A DNA stretch of 41,113 nucleotides, from positions 1 to 41,113 of the forward strand of contig JARLGR010000046.1 of assembly GCA_031292665.1 (NCBI GenBank), in the 5' to 3' direction. The DNA is from Mycobacterium sp. (GTDB lineage Bacteria > Actinomycetota > Actinomycetes > Mycobacteriales > Mycobacteriaceae). The position numbers and the translations under genes were made by a program. Shown here piece after piece: positions 24,126 through 31,400 of the stretch (position 1 is the first letter of the stretch; each line of letters opens with the position of its first letter). The notes below the pieces were generated by a model. The model was not told the DNA's origin and searched no databases. It saw only the letters and a program-made list of their open reading frames with translations.

Positions 24126-25026
24126 CTAACGCCGGCCTCGGCGCAGATCTGCTGCGGCCGACCGGACCGCGTCGGTGATCGTCGTGATCAATGGGCTCTC
24201 GAGTTTCCAGCATTGCCAGAACAGCGGCACATCAAGGTGCACCTCAGCGACTTGGACGAGGGTGCCGTTGGCGAGTTCGGGCCTCACTAACTGTTCGGGA
24301 TACATTCCCCAACCCCAGTCCGGCCCGCACGGCGGCCCCGAAGCCCTCAGCGGTGGGCACGTAATGGACCGGTCGAGACACGATGCGTCGAAACGCTTTA
24401 CGCACCAACATGTCCTGCAGTGCATCGCCGCGGTTCCAGGCCAGCGAGGGAGCCGCCGCAACAGCTGCCGCGGTGAATCCCTCCGGTAGATGGCGCTCAA
24501 CATAGGCGGGGCTGGCTATTGCGAGATAGCGCATCACCCCGAGCGACTGCACCCCGCAGCCCGCCACGGCATTGCGTTCGGTGGTGACCGCTCCCATGAC
24601 CGCACCCTCGCGCAGCAGCCGTGCGGAGTGGTCCTGGTCCTCGATCCGGATGTCGAACACGATGTCAGGCAGTCGGGTGAACACCGTGGTGAACCAGGTC
24701 GACATCGAGTCGGCATTGATCGCGATGGCGATCCGGGTACGGTCTGCTGATCCGCCGGCTACCTCAGCCAAGGCTTCGGACTCCAGCAGCGCGGTCTGTG
24801 CGGCCAGTCGTAGCAGTGGGGCGCCGGCGGCTGTTGCTCGACAGGGCTTCGCGCGCACAACCAGGACTTGACCCACACGCTGCTCAAGAGTCTTGATGCG
24901 CTGGCTCACTGCCGAGGGTGTCACGTGCAACCACTCGGCCGCGGCGTCGAAGCTTCCGAGCTCGATCACCGCGGCGAGGGCGGCGAGCTGGTGTGTATCC
25001 AGACGTCGCTCATCTGCGTGGCGCAT
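24126..25026 (-). pseudogene. lysG: LysR-type regulator LysG (ArgP/IciA family), frameshifted
   Basis: The protein matches LysG from the helix-turn-helix onward: LDTHQLAALAAVIELGSFDA, then AAEWLHVTPSAVSQRIKTLE. It keeps step to VPTAEGFGAAVRAGLG. There the frame shifts, and the expected C-terminus (WGMYPEQLVRPELANGTLVQ, then LDVPLFWQCWKLESPLI) continues in another frame to the stop at 24126. The cause reads as one extra base at the aa of 24311-24312 between two C-runs. Either it is a real pseudogene or a homopolymer-type sequencing error. LysG normally activates the lysine exporter gene lysE divergently, but here the divergent neighbour is a STAS gene and lysE is absent. Confidence 0.85.
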
Positions 25027-25078
25027 GCGCTGATCATCCGCCATTGGGTCGGAGGATCCGATTAGCGGATCGGACCAG

Positions 25079-25534
25079 GTGGCCTCGTCGAGGACGACTG
25101 TGACGCCGCAGCTCTTCTGGCGAACCGGCTTCGCAGTTTCCGGTCGGCGTTGTCACGGGCGTAGGCGTGGTCGCCCGCCGGGCACCGTGATCACCGCCGA
25201 CGGTGAACTCGACGCCGCCAACGCCGACCAGCTCGCCGCGTACGTGCAACACAGCGTCGGCAGCGCCCGGCGCGTGGTCCTGGACTTACGGGGACTGGAA
25301 TTCATTGGTACGGCCGGTTTTTCGGCGCTGCACCGCATCAACGTCGTGTGCTCGGGCGCCCAGGTGCGCTGGGCCATGGTGCCGAGCCCGGCGGTGTCGA
25401 GGCTGCTGCGCATCTGCGACCCCGACGGCACCCTGCCGATCACGACGGCATCCCACGAGCCGCTGGTGCCGGCGATGCGCGGGACGCGCGGGACGCACGA
25501 CCCCCTACTCCAACTGGTCGCGCAGCCGCGTTAG
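25079..25534 (+). CDS. STAS-domain anti-anti-sigma factor-like protein
   Basis: The STAS core is clear from residue 37: VITADGELDAANADQLAAYV, VVLDLRGLEFIGTAGFSALH and WAMVPSPAVSRLLRICDPDG. In anti-anti-sigma factors the conserved Ser/Thr of the FxGTAG loop is the phosphorylation site; Thr in FIGTAGF could serve. The first 36 residues are Arg-rich and unusual, so a GTG at 25187 is an alternative start. The last 30 bp overlap the 3' end of sigF on the opposite strand. Position suggests that it relieves RsbW inhibition of SigF, like the M. tuberculosis Rsf proteins, but its partner is not known from sequence. Confidence 0.8.
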   Translation: MASSRTTVTPQLFWRTGFAVSGRRCHGRRRGRPPGTVITADGELDAANADQLAAYVQHSVGSARRVVLDLRGLEFIGTAGFSALHRINVVCSGAQVRWAMVPSPAVSRLLRICDPDGTLPITTASHEPLVPAMRGTRGTHDPLLQLVAQPR

Positions 25535-26296
25535 CGACTTGGCCAGCAGCCGGGACACGTGCATCTGGGAGATGCCGACCCGCTCGGCGATCTGCGTCTG
25601 GGTCATCGACTCGAAGAACCTGAGCACCAGCACGGTTCGTTCCCGCTCGGGCAGCGCCTCGAGCATGGGACGCAGCGACTCGCGATCCTCGATCTGGTCC
25701 AGACCAGTGTCGACGTCGCCCAACGTGTCCGCTATCGCGCGGGCTTCTTCGTCGTCGCTGCCACCGCCGCCGCTGTCGATGGACAGGGTGTTGTAGGAGC
25801 TTCCCGCCACCAGGCCCTCGACGACCTCGGCGCGGTCCATGCCGAGTTCCGCCGCGAGTTCGGTTGCGGTGGGCGCCCGGCCGAGCCGTTGCGATAGCTC
25901 GGCCGTTGCCGCGCCGAGCCGCAGATGCAGTTCCTTGAGTCGCCGCGGCACCTTGACCGACCAACTGTTGTCGCGGAAGTGGCGGCGAACCTCGCCCATG
26001 ATGGTCGGCACCGCAAACGACACGAAGTCCGTCCCGGCCTCGACGTCGAACCGGACCACCGCGTTGACCAAACCGACGCGCGCCACCTGAACCAGGTCGT
26101 CTCGTGGTTCCCCCCGGCCCTCGAACCGGCGGGCGATGTGATCGGCCAGCGGCAGGCAACGCTCGACGATCTTGTCCCGTTGACGCTGAAATTCCATCGG
26201 GTCGGCCGCCACGCTGGCCAACTCGCGGAACATGTCCGGAACATCGGCGTATTCGTTCGGCCGTGAAACCGAACCGCCGGCAGCTCGCGCTGTCAC
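25505..26296 (-). CDS. sigF: Alternative RNA polymerase sigma factor SigF
   Basis: A 263-residue SigB/SigF-type sigma factor. The start is GTG 26296, giving VTARAAGGSVSRPNEYADV, which agrees with my recollection of the M. tuberculosis protein. Region 2 is HIARRFEGRGEPRDDLVQVA followed by FVSFAVPTIMGEVRRHFRD. Region 3 contains WSVKVPRRLKELHLRLG. Region 4 ends TQTQIAERVGISQMHVSRLL. It directs RNA polymerase to stress and stationary-phase promoters. The start overlaps the rsbW stop (GTGA), so both are made from one message. A longer in-frame extension upstream lies inside rsbW and is not used. Confidence 0.97.
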   Translation of the reverse strand: MTARAAGGSVSRPNEYADVPDMFRELASVAADPMEFQRQRDKIVERCLPLADHIARRFEGRGEPRDDLVQVARVGLVNAVVRFDVEAGTDFVSFAVPTIMGEVRRHFRDNSWSVKVPRRLKELHLRLGAATAELSQRLGRAPTATELAAELGMDRAEVVEGLVAGSSYNTLSIDSGGGGSDDEEARAIADTLGDVDTGLDQIEDRESLRPMLEALPERERTVLVLRFFESMTQTQIAERVGISQMHVSRLLAKSLTRLRDQLE

Positions 26297-26730
26297 CTGC
26301 TGGCGGCCGCCCGTCGCGCCGTCAGCTTGATACCGAAGATGCTGCCGCTTTCGTTGGGTTCGCGGCCGTCGTGGAAGGTCTGGACGTCGTCGGCCAGGGA
26401 GGTCAGGACGTGCCAGCTGAAACTGCCGGGTGCCACCACGTCGTGGGTGTCGCACGCGGCGGAGGCCTCCACGATCAACTCGTCGTCGCGCGGATCCACC
26501 ACGACGACGAGCGTCGCGTCCGGGGTGGCCGATCGGATGAGCCGGGTGCACACTTCGTCGACCGCGAGCCGCAGGTCGGCCACGGCGTCGAAATCGAGGT
26601 CCTCGAAGGTGCCGATCGCGCCGACCAGTGTGCGCAGCACGGCCAAGTTCTCCAGGCGTGCCGCCACGTGCAACTCTACGGCGCGGTGGCCGCGTTGACC
26701 CTGGTTAGCGCGCAATCCCGCATCGGACAT
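26293..26730 (-). CDS. rsbW: Anti-sigma-F factor RsbW (UsfX)
   Basis: A 145-residue serine-kinase-fold anti-sigma factor, the same length as the M. tuberculosis protein by recollection. It reads VELHVAARLENLAVLRTLVG, FDAVADLRLAVDEVCTRLIR (the N-box helix), CDTHDVVAPGSFSWHVL and an end in FGIKLTARRAAASR. It binds SigF and keeps it off RNA polymerase until released by anti-anti-sigma proteins. GGGAG lies six bases before the ATG at 26730. The gene is coupled by a 4-bp overlap to sigF and preceded, about 210 bp upstream, by a SigF-type promoter, implying autoregulation. Confidence 0.95.
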   Translation of the reverse strand: MSDAGLRANQGQRGHRAVELHVAARLENLAVLRTLVGAIGTFEDLDFDAVADLRLAVDEVCTRLIRSATPDATLVVVVDPRDDELIVEASAACDTHDVVAPGSFSWHVLTSLADDVQTFHDGREPNESGSIFGIKLTARRAAASR

Positions 26731-26798
26731 CTGGTCTCCCGGCACCTTTTGACTGGAACTACTACTTTGCAGCCTGCCGTGGACCGTAGGCTCCAATC

Positions 26799-26824
26799 GG
26801 TTGATCATGATCGCCGCCGGGTAT
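26799..26824 (+). promoter_or_regulatory. SigF-like promoter on the plus strand, opposite the rsbW leader
   Basis: GGTTG (26799) and GGGTAT (26819) are separated by 15 bases, the same spacing as the minus-strand SigF-type promoter at 26943. It would fire rightward, against the rsbW-sigF message. No gene is downstream, only a possible 24-codon peptide at 26823 that overlaps the -10, so an antisense RNA is the only product I can suggest. Confidence 0.35.
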
Positions 26825-26942
26825 GCCGCGCGCTATTGAACGGGTTCAACAGGCGCGTTCGATCGTTCTGGCTGTGGTCGCCCCAGCGATAGGGTAAGCA
26901 CGCTGGCGCAACGAGTATGGCACTCATCATGGCCTAGACGTG

Positions 26943-26968
26943 ATACCCGCTCAGGCATTCCCGTAACC
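26943..26968 (-). promoter_or_regulatory. SigF-dependent promoter of rsbW-sigF
   Basis: On the minus strand GGTTA, 15 bases, then GGGTAT closely matches the mycobacterial SigF promoter (GGTTT, N15-17, GGGTAT). It lies about 210 bp before the rsbW start, pointing toward it, in a region without another gene on that strand. It fits the known autoregulation of the operon. The leader between promoter and rsbW has no convincing gene. Confidence 0.6.
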
Positions 26969-27010
26969 CCCTGGATGTTGGGGCTGGGTGGAGCGTCTAC
27001 GGAATGCGAC

Positions 27011-27100
27011 TTAGCTGTTGGGCCGCTGCCGCTGCTTCGGGTGCTCGGAATACCAGCGGTCCGCGATCCTGCGAGACACGCCGGTGATGCCCTCGTGCCG
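27011..27100 (-). pseudogene. usfY: usfY (Rv3288c-like) C-terminal remnant
   Basis: The minus strand reads HEGITGVSRRIADRWYSEHP followed by KQRQRPNS and a stop at 27011. This matches the basic C-terminal tail of UsfY, which in M. tuberculosis ends in a similar RKIADRWYTEHP segment and lies directly upstream of rsbW. Only about 155 bp separate it from the next gene, too little for the membrane-spanning N-terminal part, so the gene is truncated. The SigF promoter lies 42 bp beyond its stop. Confidence 0.55.
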
Positions 27101-27166
27101 ATGCCTCTTTGGTAATGACCCGCCAGAACGAACGGGTAACCAGGAACTGGCTGGAAATACAGGAAA

Positions 27167-27550
27167 CTAGAGGGCCAGCACCGGGCCGGCGATCGGCGGA
27201 ACGCCCAGGGAGACGGTCAGCACCATCAGCGTCAGCAGGAACCAGCCGGCCCCGTGCCATCCCCACCAGTTACCTTCGGCCTTCCACACCCGATAGGTGC
27301 GCAGGAACGCCCACAGGCCGGCGGCCAGCAAAATCAGCGGGCAACCGAACGCCAAGAGCGTGCGCTGCGGCGCCCCACAGGCCACCGTGTCGACACTCGT
27401 CCCCGGGCACGTGCTGACCCACAGAGCGGCCAGTACCAAGAACCCGATTCCGGCGGCCGTCGCCAGGACGGCGAACCGGACGGCGGCGTGCACCTCGCCG
27501 TCGTCGTGCCCGAGGTGATCGCCGGGCGATCGCTCACTTGCCCTCTGCAT
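27167..27550 (-). CDS. Small membrane protein, Rv3289c-like
   Basis: A 127-residue protein with three hydrophobic segments: FAVLATAAGIGFLVLAALWV, TLLAFGCPLILLAAGLWAFL and GWFLLTLMVLTVSLGVPPIA. Two cysteines (STCPGTSVDTVACGAP) lie in the loop after the first segment and could pair outside the membrane. A basic, Trp-rich loop (WKAEGNWWGWHGAGW) precedes the third. Position upstream of usfY and rsbW matches Rv3289c in M. tuberculosis. Function unknown. GAGGG lies six bases before the ATG. The 27551-27789 interval to the right has no gene I can support, and the lat-pcd block expected here is missing. Confidence 0.8.
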   Translation of the reverse strand: MQRASERSPGDHLGHDDGEVHAAVRFAVLATAAGIGFLVLAALWVSTCPGTSVDTVACGAPQRTLLAFGCPLILLAAGLWAFLRTYRVWKAEGNWWGWHGAGWFLLTLMVLTVSLGVPPIAGPVLAL

Positions 27551-27789
27551 CCTTGTCCCTCATGTCCCCACCGGCCCATCAGCGCTGACTCCTAGTCCAT
27601 CGCTCGCCGCGTCGCAATAGTTACCGCGCTGAGACAAGATTTCCGGCAGCCGGCCGGCCGCATGTCGCGCCGGTATCCAGCGGAGGGCGCACGGGGTCGT
27701 ACCCAGCGGCAAACCCCGACGAACCGCCTCGAAGTCCGCCACAACTCGCCGTGGCGGGCGCCTCATAATCGGTGAGTAGTATCTGGAAC

Positions 27790-28455
27790 ATGCCGACAGC
27801 CAGAAGGCGGCTATCCCCGGAGGATCGCCGTGCGGAGCTGCTCGCGTTGGGGGCAGATGTCTTTGGGAAGCGACCCTATGACGAGGTCCGCATCGACGAG
27901 ATAGCCGAACGGGCCGGGGTGTCCCGTGCGCTGATGTACCACTACTTTCCCGACAAGCGAGCGTTTTTCGCCGCCGTGGTGAAAGACGAGGCGGACCGCT
28001 TGTACGCGGCCACCGTGAACCCGATGCCCGCGGGTATGACGATGTTCGAGGAGATCCGGACCGGGGTGCTGGCCTACATGGCCTATCACCAACAGAACCC
28101 GGAGGCCGCGTGGGCGGCTTACGTGGGCCTCGGCCGGTCCGACCCGGTTCTGCTCGGCATCGACGAGGAAGCCAAGAACCGCCAGATGGAACACATCATG
28201 TCCCGCATCGCCGAAGTCGTCAGCGGCATGGAGGACAACCGCGCCCTGCAACCCGATGTCGAGCGGGACCTGCGGGTGATCCTCAGCGGCTGGCTGGCGT
28301 TCACCTTCGAGGTGTGCCGCCAGCGGATCATCGACCCCACGACCGACGCCGACCGGCTGGCCGACGCCTGTGCACACGCGCTGCTGGACGCCATCGCCCG
28401 GGTGCCGGAGATTCCGGACGAGCTGGCCGGCGCGATGGCCACCGCGCGACTCTAG
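27790..28455 (+). CDS. TetR-family regulator, Rv3295-like
   Basis: A 221-residue TetR protein. From ATG 27790 it reads MPTARRRLSPEDRRAELLAL, then KRPYDEVRIDEIAERAGVSR and ALMYHYFPDKRAFFAAVVKD, a textbook TetR helix-turn-helix. A GTG at 27772 would add six residues. CATAAT near 27762 may be the -10 of a short-leader transcript. The C-terminal domain contains GVLAYMAYHQQNPEAAWAAY and SGWLAFTFEVCRQRII. It matches Rv3295 and lies 34 bp before lhr, as in M. tuberculosis. The inducer and targets are unknown; control of the lhr-nei2 unit is possible but not shown by any operator I can see. Confidence 0.93.
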   Translation: MPTARRRLSPEDRRAELLALGADVFGKRPYDEVRIDEIAERAGVSRALMYHYFPDKRAFFAAVVKDEADRLYAATVNPMPAGMTMFEEIRTGVLAYMAYHQQNPEAAWAAYVGLGRSDPVLLGIDEEAKNRQMEHIMSRIAEVVSGMEDNRALQPDVERDLRVILSGWLAFTFEVCRQRIIDPTTDADRLADACAHALLDAIARVPEIPDELAGAMATARL

Positions 28456-28489
28456 GGCGCGTGTCGGTACCGGCTGGCACGATGGTCAG

Positions 28490-31400
28490 GTGAGCGCTCG
28501 TCCCGGTTCCCCGCCGTCCGACCCGTTGGGCCGGTTCAGCGCCATCACCCGGGAGTGGTTCGACAGCACCTTCGCCGCGCCGACCACCGCCCAGGCCGAG
28601 GCCTGGGAGGCCATCGCTGATGGCGACAACACCCTGGTGATCGCGCCGACCGGCTCGGGCAAGACACTGGCGGCGTTCTTGTGGGCACTCGACACGCTCG
28701 CCACCCCGGCGGCCGTGCCTTCCGCGCCCGACCGCCCCGCCGGCACCCGTGTGCTCTACGTCTCCCCCCTCAAGGCGCTGGCGGTCGACGTCGAACGCAA
28801 CCTGCGCACCCCGCTGGCCGGGCTCACCAGGATCGCCGAGCGCCACGGCGTGCGGCCACCCGGCATCAGCGTCGGGGTCCGCTCCGGCGACACCCCACCC
28901 GCGCAACGCCGGCAGCTCATCGCCCGCCCTCCCGACGTGCTGATCACGACCCCGGAGTCGCTGTTTCTGATGCTCACCTCGGCCGCGCGGGAAACCCTCG
29001 CGGGCGTGCAGACGGTGATCGTCGACGAAATTCACGCCATCGCCGCCGGCAAGCGCGGCGCCCACCTGGCCCTGTCGCTCGAGCGCCTCCAGGACCTGTC
29101 ACAGGAGTTGCGTGGCGGTCGGCCAGCGCAGCGCATCGGGTTGTCGGCAACCGTGCGTCCGCCCGAGGAGTTGGCCCGTTTCCTGTCCGGCCAATCCCCG
29201 ACGACCATCGTCGCCCCGCAGGCGTCCAAGACCGTCGAGCTGACCGTGCAGGTGCCGGTCCCGGACATGGCCAACCTGGAGAACAACAGCATCTGGCCCG
29301 ACGTCGAGGCTCGCCTGGTCGACCTGGTCGAATCGCACAACTCGACCATCGTGTTCGCCAACTCGCGGCGACTGGCCGAGCGACTTACCGCACGCCTCAA
29401 CGAGATTCACGCCGAACGCTCGGGCGCCGGGTTGCCGGCAGAAACCAATCCGAGGGTGGCGGGCGGAGCCCCGGCGCACCTCATGGGCTCGGGCCAGACC
29501 TTCGGCGCGCCCCCCCTCCTGGCCCGCGCGCACCACGGCTCGGTCAGCAAGGAGCAGCGCGCCCTGGTCGAGGACGACCTCAAGCGCGGGCTGCTCAAGG
29601 CGGTGGTGGCCACATCAAGCCTGGAACTGGGCATCGACATGGGCGCGGTCGACCTCGTGATCCAGGTCGAGGCGCCGCCGTCGGTGGCCAGCGGCCTGCA
29701 ACGCATCGGGCGGGCCGGGCACCAGGTCGGCGAGGTTTCGCAGGGGGTGCTGTTCCCCAAGCACCGCACCGACCTGATCGGGTGCGCGGTGACCGTGGAG
29801 CGGATGCTGGCCGGCCAGATCGAGACGATGCGCGTGCCCGCCAACCCGCTCGACATCCTCGCCCAGCACACCGTGGCGGCGGCCGCGCTCGAGCCGCTGG
29901 ACGCCGATCGATGGTTCGACACCGTGCGCCGCAGCGCCCCATTCGCGACGCTGCCGCGCAGCGTGTACGAGGCCACGCTCGACCTGCTGTCGGGCAAGTA
30001 CCCGTCCACCGAGTTCGCCGAGTTGCGACCGCGGCTCGTCTACGACCGCGATACCGGCACGCTGACCGCCCGGCCCGGTGCGCAGCGGCTGGCCGTCACC
30101 TCCGGCGGCGCCATCCCGGACCGCGGAATGTTCACCGTCTACCTGGCTTCCGATTCCGAAACGCCCTCGCGGGTAGGCGAACTCGACGAGGAGATGGTCT
30201 ACGAGTCGCGCCCCGGTGACGTCATCTCCCTGGGGGCCACCAGCTGGCGGATCACCGAGATCACCCATGACCGCGTGCTGGTGATTCCCGCGCCCGGTCA
30301 GCCCGCCCGGTTGCCGTTCTGGCGCGGCGACGGCGCCGGCCGGCCGGCCGAACTGGGCGCCGCGCTCGGCGCGTTCACCGGCGAGCTGGCCGGGCTGGAC
30401 CGTGAAGCCTTCGACAAGCGTTGCGCCGCATTGGGTTTCGACGCCTACGCGACCGACAACCTGTGGGCGCTGCTCGACGAGCAGCGCACCGCCGCCGGCG
30501 TCGTGCCCACCGACACCACCCTGCTGGTCGAGCGGTTCCGCGACGAACTGGGCGACTGGCGGGTGATCCTGCATTCGCCCTACGGGCTGCGTGTGCACGG
30601 GCCGCTCGCGCTGGCGGTGGGGCGACGGCTGCGGGAGCGCTACGGCATCGACGAGAAACCGACCGCCGCCGACGACGGCATCGTGGTGCGGTTGCCGGAT
30701 ACGTTGGACGAGAAACCACCCGGAGCGGAACTGTTCGTCTTCGACGCCGACGAGATCGATCCCGTGGTCACCGCCGAGGTGGGCGGCTCGGCGCTGTTCG
30801 CGTCGCGATTCCGCGAATGCGCGGCCCGCGCCCTGCTGCTGCCCCGCCGGCACCCTGGGCGCCGCTCGCCGCTGTGGCAGCAGCGACAGCGCTCGGCCCA
30901 GCTGCTGGAGGTGGCCCGCAAATACCCCGACTTCCCGGTAGTGCTGGAGACCATTCGCGAATGCCTGCAGGACGTCTACGACGTGCCGGCCCTGACCGAG
31001 CTGATGGCCGGCATCGCGCAGCGACGGGTGCGGGTGCTCGAGGCCGAGACCTCACGACCCTCGCCATTCGCGGCGTCGCTGTTGTTCGGCTACGTCGGGG
31101 CGTTCATGTACGAGGGCGACTCCCCGCTGGCGGAGCGCCGGGCCGCGGCGCTCTCGCTGGACAGCACGCTGCTGGCCGAGCTGCTCGGCCGGGTGGAGCT
31201 GCGCGAGTTGCTCGATCCGGAGGTCATCGCCGCCACGGGCCACCAGCTGCAGCACCTTTCGGCCGAGCGGGCCGCCCGCGACGCCGAGGCCGTCGCGGAC
31301 CTGCTGCGGCTGCTGGGCCCGCTGACCGAAGAGGAAGTCGCCGCCCGCGCCGCCGGCGCCGATGTGGGCGGCTGGCTGGAGGGACTGCGTGCCGCCCGGC

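Noticed and set aside
26820..26897. Possible 24-codon peptide after the plus-strand SigF-like promoter
   Set aside because: Its ATG overlaps the -10 element, so it would lie upstream of the transcription start; no ribosome-binding site.
26810..26935. 41-codon minus-strand frame in the rsbW leader (starts MMSAILVAPACLPYRW)
   Set aside because: No ribosome-binding site, Arg-rich ending, and no resemblance to the small gene found upstream of usfX in some species.
27560..27766. 68-codon minus-strand frame between the membrane protein and TetR genes
   Set aside because: No recognisable features or ribosome-binding site; it could be residue of the lost block, but I cannot support that.
28681..30219. 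512-codon frame on the plus strand inside lhr, with several long minus-strand frames over lhr and nei2 (for example 29615-30853 and 32279-33658)
   Set aside because: All lie within lhr or nei2, whose motifs are continuous; the alternative translations are Arg/Pro/Gly-rich shadows.
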